A DNA stretch of 64,000 nucleotides from CAYTGM01 sp964437365. Its GTDB lineage: Bacteria > Sumerlaeota > Sumerlaeia > SLMS01. The position numbers were made by a program, and so were the translations under genes. This document shows positions 32,121 to 41,325 of the stretch, piece by piece. Where the stretch lies: assembly GCA_964437365.1 (NCBI GenBank), contig CAYTGM010000001.1:124001-188000 (forward strand). The letters run 5' to 3'. The notes under the pieces were generated by a model. That model was given only the letters and a program-made list of their open reading frames with translations, was not told the origin of the DNA and did no database searches. Position 1 is the first letter of the stretch; each line of letters opens with the position of its first letter.

Positions 32121-34877
32121 ATGAAGAATCAGGGTCTATACATGGTTATCCTTGGGGCTGTTCTTATAGCGGTCCTTGGTATACTCATATTTCGAGACCA
32201 TCTGAATCTTGACTCAGGAAAACAAGGAAAAGCGTCACAGGAAGAACTGATAGTCGATGGCTCTAGAAGTACGCACGGAGCCTCTTCGTCTCAATCATCG
32301 AATTCCGAATTGCAAGGGGTCTCAGACAATGGTGCCTCCTTTGCATCTCCTGAGAAATCAACCAACGCCCCAGCGTCGAAGAGTAGTAGCCCTTCCTCTT
32401 TCCCGGAAGAACCAGGAAAAGGGGACAGGGTGACCAGTTCGTCACAGTCAGGTGCATATACAGACGGGATAACTCTTCCCGGTGAAAGTGGTTCGGAAGT
32501 AACCTCTGGTACTCTCCACCTTTCGAAGGAGCAGGTAGCAGCAGCCACTCAGGAAGGCGTAGGGGAGTCCACCTCTGAAGCGAGCGAAGGTGTGGATAAC
32601 GGGGAATATATTGAAGGCGAGGATGGGAATGAGGGTGACGAGGTTGAGATGGTTCGCGCAACAGTTGCTGGCACAGTTGTTCGAGGAGAGAACCCAGTCG
32701 TCGACGCACGACTCAACCTGTTTAATACAGATCGAAGCATGTCATTTGATGCGACAACGAACAATACAGGCTATTATGTCTTTACCAATCTGGAACCAGG
32801 CGCCTATACACTCTACCTGACTGATCCAGCTTCTCCAAACAACCGTAGAACATTTAGTCTTGAAGAGAATGAGAGGCGCCTGTCGGAAGACTTCATTGTA
32901 CCCCAATTGCCCCCGGTTACAGGCAGAGTCGTTCGTGCTTCTAATGGTGAACCTGTTCCAGGCGCTTCCGTCGAGGTCTGGCAAAACTCCCGGATTATCG
33001 GTTCTGTTAATGGTACAAACGAAGGTGCCTATCAGCTTTTCCCTCTTGATCCAGGGTCCTATAAGCTCATTGCACGTGCCGAAGGCTTCCTGCCCGGCGA
33101 AAAATCAATTTTTCTTGAGGATGATTTTTCTGCCGGTGGGCTCTACGAAGAAATTGAGCTCGAGCAATCCACGACGATTGCAGGTGTCGTTCTATCAGAG
33201 AATGGAGGTCCGGTTTCAGCCGCTCGAGTTGGACTCTTCAGCGGTTCTATCTATCACGATCCTTTGCGGCAACTGGGTGAAGTATATACATCCCCAGATG
33301 GGGTCTTCGAAATATCTGTTCCCGATGGATTGAACGTTTCAACTGCACGAGCAGGCGTCTACAAGTCAGGTTATGTCCCAGCTTACAGCGATTCATTCGC
33401 CCTTAACCAACAGGGAGAACAGGGTAATGTTTCTGTTGTCCTGACTCTGGGAGGTGGCCTTTCAGGCCTTGTTGTTGATTCAGAAACGAATCCAGTAGAG
33501 GGGGCTTCTGTAAAAGTACAGAGCGGCTTTCCAACAGGTCGAGGTATTCTTGACAGGTTCAGCATATCACTTCCAGAGGTCGTCACTGATTCGTCTGGAG
33601 CATTCGTGTTAACTTATCTCGAACCAGGAGAAACCGCGATCACTGTATCATCGGAAGGTTTTGTACCATTCAACGGGGACTTTACTGTCCCTGGACAGGG
33701 TGTTGCCGATATTGGTCAAGTTACGCTTGAATCGGAAGACGAGAAAAAACCAGGACGAATTTTTGGTATTATCTATGACGAACTCGGAACTCCTATGAGA
33801 AATCATAGTATCACCGTTCAGAATCGATCTAATTATCGTAAGACCACCAGTACAGATTCACGGGGTGGATTCGTGCTCGATGATGTTCCCGCAGGACAGT
33901 ATGCCATCTTTACTAACGGGTCACTGCTTCGCGGAGATAACTTCATGACCGTCGATCAGGTTCATCCTTTTGCAGAGTCCGGAGGCGAACAGATTGTCTT
34001 GCTCTACGATCTGGGACAGGGAGTTCGCTTCTCTCTAGAGGACCAGGCTGGTCAGCCAATAACCAGCTGTATCGTTGGTGTCGATGTCGCCAATTATGGC
34101 CAGAGGGGATATGAAGGCTATCGTGAATTAACTCGCTGCGGTTTTAGAGACCGAGCTTATCAATCTTCCACGGGACAGTATTTCATCGATCATCTTATCT
34201 ATGGTGACCTGACCTTAACAGTGGCCGTCGATGGCTATGGCTCGAAGACCATTAGTGATCAGTATATTCCGGTTGGGCAGGAACTTAGTGTTGGCGTTAT
34301 TACTCTGGAGGGCGGAGGCCTGAGCATCTACGGAAAAGTGATAGACGCTCGTTCATCATACTCTCTTGAAGGAGTAGAGATCCGTGCCATCGCTCCTCCC
34401 GGTTCTCCATCGGATCATCCTCTGAATCAATACAACCCCAGCGGCTATACTGATAGCGGGGGAGAATTTCAAATTTCCGGTATCCCTTCCGGGTCGTTCA
34501 GTCTAAACTTTTCCAAATCTGGCTACGCCTCTCAAACCGAGAGTGGTTTCGACCTTGATGTTGGTTCTGCCCATGATCTCGGGACATTTAATCTTCAGGC
34601 GGCTGCCATCGTTCGAGGTCGGATTACGAATCCACAAAGCCAGCCTCTCTCAGATATACGTGTGACGATTCAAGGGATTACCCGACTGACGGATTCAGAT
34701 GGTCACTATTACTTCGATAATGTTCAACCTGGCAGCGGAAGCATCAGGGTACTTGATCCCAAGGGCATTTATGAATCAGCCGAGCGAAGCGTCAACTTTC
34801 CTCCTGAAAACCCTCTCGTTGAGGATTTCGTCTTAAACCAGCTCTCTCAGAGATTTATCCAAGAGTTTGCCCCATGA
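32121..34877 (+). CDS. Surface protein of carboxypeptidase-regulatory-like (Cna-B-like) repeats
   Basis: The protein has 918 residues. One N-terminal hydrophobic segment (about 7-24, MVILGAVLIAVLGILIF) acts as signal anchor. It is followed by a Ser/Glu-rich linker (about 30-175) and about eight to nine beta-sandwich repeats of the CarboxypepD_reg type. Each shows the pattern 'V.G.V.....pv.GA.V.........t.t...G.y.f..l.pG.Y.l', for example GYYVFTNLEPGAYTLYL, GAYQLFPLDPGSYKLIA and HYYFDNVQPGSGSIRVL. Such arrays serve as rigid stalks or adhesive modules on the cell surface, or bind sugar. No catalytic domain is visible. coaE overlaps its stop by 4 bp (ATGA), so the two are translated together although their roles seem unrelated. 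Confidence 0.8.
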   Translation: MKNQGLYMVILGAVLIAVLGILIFRDHLNLDSGKQGKASQEELIVDGSRSTHGASSSQSSNSELQGVSDNGASFASPEKSTNAPASKSSSPSSFPEEPGKGDRVTSSSQSGAYTDGITLPGESGSEVTSGTLHLSKEQVAAATQEGVGESTSEASEGVDNGEYIEGEDGNEGDEVEMVRATVAGTVVRGENPVVDARLNLFNTDRSMSFDATTNNTGYYVFTNLEPGAYTLYLTDPASPNNRRTFSLEENERRLSEDFIVPQLPPVTGRVVRASNGEPVPGASVEVWQNSRIIGSVNGTNEGAYQLFPLDPGSYKLIARAEGFLPGEKSIFLEDDFSAGGLYEEIELEQSTTIAGVVLSENGGPVSAARVGLFSGSIYHDPLRQLGEVYTSPDGVFEISVPDGLNVSTARAGVYKSGYVPAYSDSFALNQQGEQGNVSVVLTLGGGLSGLVVDSETNPVEGASVKVQSGFPTGRGILDRFSISLPEVVTDSSGAFVLTYLEPGETAITVSSEGFVPFNGDFTVPGQGVADIGQVTLESEDEKKPGRIFGIIYDELGTPMRNHSITVQNRSNYRKTTSTDSRGGFVLDDVPAGQYAIFTNGSLLRGDNFMTVDQVHPFAESGGEQIVLLYDLGQGVRFSLEDQAGQPITSCIVGVDVANYGQRGYEGYRELTRCGFRDRAYQSSTGQYFIDHLIYGDLTLTVAVDGYGSKTISDQYIPVGQELSVGVITLEGGGLSIYGKVIDARSSYSLEGVEIRAIAPPGSPSDHPLNQYNPSGYTDSGGEFQISGIPSGSFSLNFSKSGYASQTESGFDLDVGSAHDLGTFNLQAAAIVRGRITNPQSQPLSDIRVTIQGITRLTDSDGHYYFDNVQPGSGSIRVLDPKGIYESAERSVNFPPENPLVEDFVLNQLSQRFIQEFAP

Positions 34878-35479
34878 GCTTCATTCTCGGCTTGACCGGC
34901 TCTCTGGGAAGTGGGAAGTCTTACGTGTCTTCACTGCTCTCCCGCTATCAGGCCAGGATCATTTGTGCTGATCAAATAGCAAGAGAGGTTGTTCAACCTG
35001 GGAGCGAAGCCCTCCAACAAATCTCGAGAGAATTTGGTAACGAGTACCTCCTCCCTGACGGCTCTCTGAATCGCCTCAAACTCGCAGAACTGGTCTTTTC
35101 CCAACCGGATAAACGCAAATCCCTGGAAATTATCATCCACCCGAAAGTTCGAGAGAGAGAAGAAGAACTGATTCAACAATATCGACATGATCCGTTCGTT
35201 GTCCTGGATGTCCCTCTGCTCTACGAAACACGAGCCGATACGCTCTGCGACGCTGTTCTGGTCGTCTCCATTGATGAAACAGTGCGAGAACAGAGACTGA
35301 TCAAAGACAGAGGTATGACCTCTTCACAAATCCAGCAGAGATTAAAGACTCAGCTCCCTCAAGATGAAAAAATCAGCAAGGCAGACTATGTCATTGATAA
35401 CTCTGGTACCCGGGAAGAAACCCAGCAGCAAGTTGAAGAACTTATCCAACAGCTCAGAAAACATCCCAAATTCAAATAA
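34874..35479 (+). CDS. coaE: Dephospho-CoA kinase
   Basis: The protein has 201 residues, the usual size. P-loop GLTGSLGSGKSYVSSLL lies at the very N-terminus, followed by ICADQIAREVVQPGSEAL (the substrate Asp), HPKVREREEELIQQY, VLDVPLLYETRADTL and LVVSIDETVREQRL. The enzyme adds the 3'-phosphate to dephospho-CoA in the last step of CoA synthesis. The start overlaps the preceding gene by 4 bp and rho follows 72 bp later, so it belongs to the polA-coaE-rho run. Confidence 0.95.
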   Translation: MSFILGLTGSLGSGKSYVSSLLSRYQARIICADQIAREVVQPGSEALQQISREFGNEYLLPDGSLNRLKLAELVFSQPDKRKSLEIIIHPKVREREEELIQQYRHDPFVVLDVPLLYETRADTLCDAVLVVSIDETVREQRLIKDRGMTSSQIQQRLKTQLPQDEKISKADYVIDNSGTREETQQQVEELIQQLRKHPKFK

Positions 35480-35551
35480 TACTGACCATTATCACACCTA
35501 AACCCCAAAAACATATGACACTTCAAGATCACAAATGAGGAGATCCACTGA

Positions 35552-37066
35552 ATGAGAAGGAAGAAGACTTCCAATTCGAGCCCAAGTAACTCGCAGACAA
35601 AGACCAACCGCCCCAGAAGAAGAAAGCGCTCGAACGCCTCCAATGGCTCAGGCTCGCAGCCTTTACCCCCTGGAGTTCAGGAAGATTATTATCATGACCT
35701 GGAAGGCCGAGATGAGGTTCTCGAGGCCCTCCCGGAGGCTGATGAAGATGAAAGCCCAGAGGAGGGTGACTCTAAGTCCCCGAAGAAGAAAAAATCTCGG
35801 AAGCTGATGACTGTCAGCGACCTCAGCAAACTCAAGAGAATGTCCATGTCAGAGCTTGCAAAACTCGCCATGGATTCAGGAGTCGACAATGCAGCGGGGA
35901 TGAGAAAGCAGGACCTCATCTTCCAGATCCTTCGACACAGCACCAGTGGCGAAGACGGAATTAAAGCAAACGGCGTCCTTGAGATTCTTCCAGACGGCGG
36001 CTTTGGATTCCTGCGATCCGCACAGTATAACTATCTCTGGGGACCTGACGATATCTATGTCTCTCCCTCGCAGATTCGACGATTTGGACTCCGAAAAGGT
36101 GACACCGTTGTCGGAAGCGTGAGACCTCCAAAAGACGGCGAAAAATACTTCGCCCTCCTTAAGGTTGAAAAGATTAACGACGTCGATCCACAAACCGCTA
36201 AAGAAAAGATTCTTTTCGATAACCTGACGCCTCTCTATCCTGATGAGCGTCTGAAGATGGAAACCAAACAGAGGAAACTCACCACCCGCGTCATGGACCT
36301 CCTGACGCCCCTCGGAATGGGACAGCGCGCTCTCATCGTTGCTCCACCAAGAACCGGTAAGACGGTTATGATGCAGGACATCGCAAATGCCATCACTGCC
36401 AATCATCCTGACACCTTCCTGATCGTGCTTCTCATCGACGAACGACCAGAAGAAGTTACCGATATGGAACGTACCGTTGATGGTGAAGTGATCAGCTCAA
36501 CTTTTGACGAGCCTGCTGACCGTCACGTTCAAGTGGCAGAGATGGTGATTGAGAAGGCCAAGAGGCTTGTTGAGCACGGGCGTAACGTTGTTATCCTTCT
36601 TGATTCGATCACACGTCTTGCAAGGGCCTACAACACCGTTGCTCCTCCTTCTGGGAAGGTTCTCTCCGGTGGTCTCGACGCAAACGCTCTTCACAAGCCC
36701 AAGCGTTTCTTCGGCGCTGCCAGGAATATCGAGGAAGGCGGCTCACTCACAATTATCGCCACCGCCCTCGTGGAAACAGGCAGCAAGATGGACGATGTTA
36801 TTTTCGAGGAATTCAAAGGCACCGGCAACAGTGAGATCAAACTCGACCGTAAACTCTCCGACCGTCGTATTTATCCCGCCATCGATATCATGACCTCAGG
36901 AACACGTAAGGAAGAGCTTCTCCTAACCGAGAGCGAACTCCAGCGTGTGTGGCTGCTTCGAAAAATCCTCAACGAGCTGAACACCGTTGAAGCGATGGAT
37001 TTCCTCCTGCAACGCATGAAGAAAACAGAGAACAATGCTGAATTCCTGGATTCCATGAATCAGTAG
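35552..37066 (+). CDS. rho: Transcription termination factor Rho
   Basis: The protein has 504 residues. The first ~90 are a basic and then acidic low-complexity extension (PRRRKRSN, then EADEDESPEEG, SPKKKKSRK), not present in E. coli Rho but common in other phyla. The Rho N-terminal helical domain follows (SDLSKLKRMSMSELAKLAMD), then the RNA-binding cold-shock-like domain (GVLEILPDGGFGFLRSAQYN) and the RecA-like motor. The motor has Walker A APPRTGKTVM (Lys270), Walker B VVILLDSITRLAR, and GGLDANALHKPKRFFGAARN (R-loop region). The hexamer translocates on RNA and ends transcription. The Q-loop/secondary channel residues look standard, so it should be active. Terminators follow immediately. 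Confidence 0.97.
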   Translation: MRRKKTSNSSPSNSQTKTNRPRRRKRSNASNGSGSQPLPPGVQEDYYHDLEGRDEVLEALPEADEDESPEEGDSKSPKKKKSRKLMTVSDLSKLKRMSMSELAKLAMDSGVDNAAGMRKQDLIFQILRHSTSGEDGIKANGVLEILPDGGFGFLRSAQYNYLWGPDDIYVSPSQIRRFGLRKGDTVVGSVRPPKDGEKYFALLKVEKINDVDPQTAKEKILFDNLTPLYPDERLKMETKQRKLTTRVMDLLTPLGMGQRALIVAPPRTGKTVMMQDIANAITANHPDTFLIVLLIDERPEEVTDMERTVDGEVISSTFDEPADRHVQVAEMVIEKAKRLVEHGRNVVILLDSITRLARAYNTVAPPSGKVLSGGLDANALHKPKRFFGAARNIEEGGSLTIIATALVETGSKMDDVIFEEFKGTGNSEIKLDRKLSDRRIYPAIDIMTSGTRKEELLLTESELQRVWLLRKILNELNTVEAMDFLLQRMKKTENNAEFLDSMNQ

Positions 37067-37099
37067 GCTCATCGCTCAACATCAATAAACTGTACAGAA

Positions 37100-37135
37100 C
37101 CCGACAGAAAATCCATTCTGTCGGGCTCTTTTTTT
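37100..37135 (+). terminator. Rho-independent terminator after rho
   Basis: CCCGACAGA/TCTGTCGGG makes a perfect 9-bp stem with an 8-base loop, followed by CTCTTTTTTT. Confidence 0.9.
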
Positions 37136-37152
37136 GAAGTCCTGCAAAATGA

Positions 37153-37190
37153 AATCACCCCTCCGCTATGGAGGGGTGATTATTTTTTTT
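37153..37190. terminator. Second (probably bidirectional) terminator between rho and the beta-helix gene
   Basis: AATCACCCCTCC/GGAGGGGTGATT is a perfect 12-bp stem with a 5-base loop, followed by eight T on the plus strand. On the minus strand the same stem is followed by TTCATTTT, so it may also end the convergent gene 37211-39388. Confidence 0.85.
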
Positions 37191-37210
37191 AAGGAACTGT
37201 TGGCCTCGAT

Positions 37211-39388
37211 TTATTGATCGAGAATCATCCAGTCACCAACAGGTGTTGTTGTTGTGAAGTCTACGTCGATCTCGCGGATCCACGCACCTTCAGCAGCAGG
37301 GCTGGGTCCGGAACCGCTACCATCTACATCAAGAGGATCAGCGGATCCGTATGGATCAACATACGCGTTTGTAGTATTGCCAATTGCGTATATATCAAAT
37401 CGAAGACCAGTGATATCATCTGCTACGAGACCGTCATCACCGTCTGTCAAATTGGAAAGGTAGTACCAGTAGTCACCAGCACCTGAACCTGGGTACGCAG
37501 AGCCAAACGGAACTGCTGTTACCGTTTTCGCCAGTGAGTACCAGGTAGAAGAACCATCAACGGGATAGTCTGTTGTATAGAGGAGGTCATAGTGATGAGC
37601 AGACCTTCCATCCTGCCACCCAGAAGTAACAGATACAGAAGACACATCAGCAACGGTGGTGTTGTTGCCTACTAGGTCGTAAGCAATTGAAACCGAAGGA
37701 GTACCGTTTCCAGGGTTATCACGAGCCAGACCTTCAAGGGCTCCACCGAAACCAGCATTCGTTCCGTCGGTCAACTCAGTCAGGTCATCACCGTCTGGAC
37801 CTACCAGGAAATTTCCAAGCAGGATCGTGCCTACGGCGCCGTTTAATGCATCAGATGCGTCAAATGCCGGCTCAGCATTCTGCTCTGTACCAGCGAACGC
37901 ATAGACTGCGTCACCGATGCCGGCGTAGTCGAAGTTAGATGGAGTGAAATCGCCATTCGCTGAATCTGCGAATCCAGGATCTTCGTTAGTAATGAACGCG
38001 GTTGTTTCTGCGTCTGGACCAGAGTTGATGACTGCATTCGTTGTTGCATCAGGACCAGCAGTAACAATTCCGCTGTTGACAATCGTCACATCTGAAGCAT
38101 CCAGAATCTCTACCGCTGTTGTGCCACCAGCGATCACTGAGTCCTGAATTACCACAGGTGCTGAACCAGAATCGCCAGGACGGCCGATACGGATGTTAAC
38201 ATCTGATGGAGCTGCTGGATTCGCGATCGTACAATTATCAATCAGGAAAGTCGTAGCGGAGTCACCGAGAAACTCGATGTTGCCGCCATCGGTACCCCAA
38301 GCCACACCCGATGCAGCAGAAGCAGAACCGTTGTTATAGATTGTGGAGTTGGCAATTCCGGAGACAGGGTCGCTGTCGGAAAAACACTGAAGTCCCCAAG
38401 AGCCATTATCGTAAATGAGTAGATCATTGAAATCATATGTTGCGGCAACGCCATTCAAAACGAAAATTCCAAGAGAGTTGTTATAGATTTCTGTGTCATG
38501 AACGGTAATCGATGGAACTCCGTCAAACAAGGCGATTCCGATTCCACCATTATTCGTGATGATGCTATCCTCAACAAGCAGTGTACCCTGTTCTGCTATT
38601 TGGATACCTATGTTTGCGTTACCTGCAATAGTGGTCCGGCGAACTTCAAGGTTGGCATCAGGCCCACCTGAGAACGAAACAATCGGGTCTGTATTCTGCT
38701 GAGCAACAATAGAATCCTCTATAATTGTTGTTGTTCCTGGTGCCGCATCACCCTGAAGGCGAAACCCGTTATCGCCTGCATAGATCAGAGTATTGTCGAA
38801 TGCTCTGGTGCCGTCCAGTAGATCCGCAGGAATATCAGATTCCTGAGTGTAAGAACTGTAGGCTGTTGTGCCTGAAGGATCGACAGAAGTCATCACAGAG
38901 TTTGTGAATGTTAAAGAACTATCCGTTCCGTTAACTTCGATCAGGTCATCAGTGATCACCGTACCTGTATCAGATGCAGCAATGATGATCTGGTTGAGGG
39001 TTAAGTTCATCGCTCCTTCGATGTTCAACCCGTCAGCGCCATCTGCAGACTGCTGGACGAGAATAAGGGGGCGATCAGAGCCGTTAGAACCCTGAATGAT
39101 GAGATTGTCCGTCCCTAGAGTTGCACTGTCGATATTGACGAATTGTTCATCGTAAGGTCCAAAGGCATCGATATTAATCACGTTATCGGTGGCGTCACTG
39201 TTTACCGAGACGTTAGGTCCGCCCGTTGCAAAACTTGCAAGAGCATCGCCGATTGTGTTGAAGGTATCTGTACCATTCCCTGAGCCAGGGTTTACAGAGA
39301 CGGTATTCACCTGGGCGGCTGCCGTTCCGTAAGCGCTTACGGCTAAGGCAAGTAGCAGAGCACTTCGCTTCAAATTTAGGTGGTTCAT
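37211..39388 (-). CDS. Secreted right-handed beta-helix protein
   Basis: The protein has 725 residues. A signal peptide (MNHLNLKRSALLLALAVSAY..., cleavage expected after GTAAA) precedes a mature protein very rich in Asp, Asn, Gly, Ser and Thr. Short turns repeat every ~22-25 residues (VVIQDSVIAGG, LLVEDSIITNNGGIGIALFD, VEILDASDVTIVNSGIV). This is the pattern of the right-handed parallel beta-helix found in polysaccharide lyases, pectinases and surface adhesins. No lyase catalytic pattern is recognisable. From about residue 560 the sequence changes to a non-helical C-terminal region of unknown type. There is no LPXTG, PEP-CTERM or type IX sorting signal at the C-terminus. RBS: AGGAG about 10 bases ahead of the ATG on the minus strand. 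Confidence 0.8.
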   Translation of the reverse strand: MNHLNLKRSALLLALAVSAYGTAAAQVNTVSVNPGSGNGTDTFNTIGDALASFATGGPNVSVNSDATDNVINIDAFGPYDEQFVNIDSATLGTDNLIIQGSNGSDRPLILVQQSADGADGLNIEGAMNLTLNQIIIAASDTGTVITDDLIEVNGTDSSLTFTNSVMTSVDPSGTTAYSSYTQESDIPADLLDGTRAFDNTLIYAGDNGFRLQGDAAPGTTTIIEDSIVAQQNTDPIVSFSGGPDANLEVRRTTIAGNANIGIQIAEQGTLLVEDSIITNNGGIGIALFDGVPSITVHDTEIYNNSLGIFVLNGVAATYDFNDLLIYDNGSWGLQCFSDSDPVSGIANSTIYNNGSASAASGVAWGTDGGNIEFLGDSATTFLIDNCTIANPAAPSDVNIRIGRPGDSGSAPVVIQDSVIAGGTTAVEILDASDVTIVNSGIVTAGPDATTNAVINSGPDAETTAFITNEDPGFADSANGDFTPSNFDYAGIGDAVYAFAGTEQNAEPAFDASDALNGAVGTILLGNFLVGPDGDDLTELTDGTNAGFGGALEGLARDNPGNGTPSVSIAYDLVGNNTTVADVSSVSVTSGWQDGRSAHHYDLLYTTDYPVDGSSTWYSLAKTVTAVPFGSAYPGSGAGDYWYYLSNLTDGDDGLVADDITGLRFDIYAIGNTTNAYVDPYGSADPLDVDGSGSGPSPAAEGAWIREIDVDFTTTTPVGDWMILDQ

Positions 39389-39747
39389 ATTCTCTAAGCT
39401 CCTAAAGAATAAAATTCTGGAATCTGCTTACAGTAGATTCACAGAGCAATAAGGCAACTTTATCGAGGGAATATGCAAGGCAAAAAAGGTAAGCGGAAAA
39501 GGAAATGGTGTTTCTAAAATCCTGATAAATCGCTACTTAAACCTTTCTGAAAAGGAAATGTGGCATTTTTGCAACATTTGGATCGCGCGTTTTTATTTTG
39601 AATTTCAGGGGGAGATTTGAATTCGCAAGGAATCTCAGAAAGCACCATCGGTGTTTCATTTTCCTGGGAAAGAGGTTTGCCAATACTTAAGTTACGAGAT
39701 GAAAGCGCTTACAGGAAGTGGCGCGAGAACGGTGCTCCAAACCATGC
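39389..39747. promoter_or_regulatory. Leader of the beta-helix gene with an inverted repeat; rest of spacer empty
   Basis: The minus-strand leader contains AGGAG at about 39398-39402 as ribosome-binding site. A perfect inverted repeat GAATCT...AGATTC with a 9-base spacer lies at 39420-39440, a possible operator or RNA hairpin about 30-50 bases ahead of the start codon. The remainder up to the rex stop is A/T-rich and shows no gene. Confidence 0.4.
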
Positions 39748-40473
39748 CTACTTCCGCTCATTTACATAGTAGCTCAGGCTTTCAAGCTCTAAAGAAAGAT
39801 CCACATAACGCACCTGAACATCAGCGGGTACCTTCAAACGGACCGGCACGAAATTAAGAATTGCACGAATGCCAATCTTGACTAAGCGGTCTGCAATGGC
39901 TTGCGCCTGCTCACCGGGCACAGAAATCACCGCGATATCCACCTCTCCTGGAGAAAGCTTCGACTCAAGATCCTGGATCGGGTAGATAGGGACGTCGGTA
40001 CTTGCTCTCTTTTTCGCTTCCTCAGGGTGAATATCGAAGCCCCATCGAATCGTCACTCCCTGTTGCTGGAAGCCTCCATAGGAAATCAATGCTGACCCAA
40101 GGTTTCCGATTCCGATCAGAGCGACACTGATCTTCTTCCCCTTGCCAAGAATCTTCCTCAGTTCTTTTTGCAGCTCTGAGACGTAATATCCAACCCCGGG
40201 AACCCCAAACTGACCAAAGAAAGCCAGATCCTTTCGGACCTGAGCAGGGCTGAGTCCCAGCCGGGCTGCCAGATCTGCTGAACTGACCTTCTCCACACTC
40301 TGATATTCCAGTGTCTTCAAGACTCTTTTGTAGAGCGATAGCCGCTTAATAACAGCCTTTGGTATCTTCTTGGTATCCAGGGAGTTCTCTTCAGGCGTCC
40401 CATTGCCATTTATGTTCTGAATGCTCATACCTTTATTTACCAGGTCCTCTTGTCCAACCGTTATCGGTGACAT
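39748..40473 (-). CDS. rex: Rex, redox-sensing (NADH-responsive) transcriptional repressor
   Basis: The protein has 241 residues from ATG 40473 (a TTG two codons upstream is the other option, and M18 a third). A non-conserved N-terminal ~35 residues precedes the winged helix: KIPKAVIKRLSLYKRVLKTL, VSSADLAARLGLSPAQVRKD and FFGQFGVPGVGYYVSELQKE. This is followed by a Rossmann domain with VALIGIGNLGSALISYGGF binding NAD(H), and a C-terminal swapped helix (YVDLSLELESLSYYV). Rex leaves its operator when NADH rises and de-represses fermentative or respiratory genes. It stands as a single gene, and I found no TTGTGAA-type Rex operator near it. Confidence 0.95.
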   Translation of the reverse strand: MSPITVGQEDLVNKGMSIQNINGNGTPEENSLDTKKIPKAVIKRLSLYKRVLKTLEYQSVEKVSSADLAARLGLSPAQVRKDLAFFGQFGVPGVGYYVSELQKELRKILGKGKKISVALIGIGNLGSALISYGGFQQQGVTIRWGFDIHPEEAKKRASTDVPIYPIQDLESKLSPGEVDIAVISVPGEQAQAIADRLVKIGIRAILNFVPVRLKVPADVQVRYVDLSLELESLSYYVNERK

Positions 40474-41249
40474 CCTCAACCACCGATTTCGCCCGGCTGC
40501 TTAGAGCAACGGTCTGGGACCGACCTCAAGCGGTATTGCGCCTGACGCAAGAACTTCATGGGTGAATGTCGGAAATCTGAAGGTCTGTCAGTAGCCGATT
40601 TAGACAGTATAAACCTTTCTTAGCGTCGATGTCATGCCCAATTGACTCTACTTTTGATCTCCCGGTTTATTCGAATCCTTTTAGAGGTTCAGCAGAGAGA
40701 GAGTGATTTCCAGAAGTGCTGCTCATGAGATGCTGGCATTCTGTGCTGGCTGCGAGAAACTAGCTCTGAGCGCCTGAAAGCCCGGACATAGCACCACTAT
40801 TCCTGCGTTTCCAAGCACAGAGCTCCACCCCTCTTGCTCACCATTTGTCTAATCATGAATACTGAAGCTCCTTCTAACCGAGAACCTGAATCCTGATCCC
40901 GATGGATTAATGAACGAATCAGAGCAGGGAAGTCTCCTCTATCACATGAAAAGGCGACATGCGCCCTCCTCACTCGATGATGCCTGATGTTGGCTCTATG
41001 ATGGCCCAACGGAGGTATGATCGTGATCATCCCTCCATCATCCCACCATTAACCCGACATTGAGCCTACCCCCGTCTGAGTGCGGAAGGATTCAAAACAA
41101 ACCCACCCCGAAATCACAGGCCGTCGTATGTGAATCAGATTTCAAGAAGTATAATGTATCAAAGCCGAATAAACCGAAAACTGGGTTCGGGCGGATCAGA
41201 CCCTGCAAGCTATGAATTCGCATGGGTCCAACGACCGTTTTTCTCAAAA
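40474..41249. other. Long non-coding spacer between rex and the GHL10 gene
   Basis: About 780 bases without a convincing gene; short open frames have no start signals or recognisable composition. Near 41013-41038 an inverted repeat GGAGG-TATGATCGTGATCAT-CCCTCC with central palindrome ATGATC/GATCAT stands out. No RNA family is recognised. It could be a decayed gene. Confidence 0.5.
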
Positions 41250-41280
41250 CAAAAATGCCCCGCTCTCGAAGAGCGGGGCA
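41250..41280 (-). terminator. Rho-independent terminator after the GHL10-golvesin gene
   Basis: On the minus strand TGCCCCGCTC/GAGCGGGGCA (10-bp stem, 5-base loop) is followed by TTTTTGTTTT, 46-76 bases past the stop of the leftward gene. Confidence 0.85.
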
Positions 41281-41325
41281 AATAACCGGTGTTGCGCGTT
41301 CGTAAACTGAAAGAGAGAACAGCCT

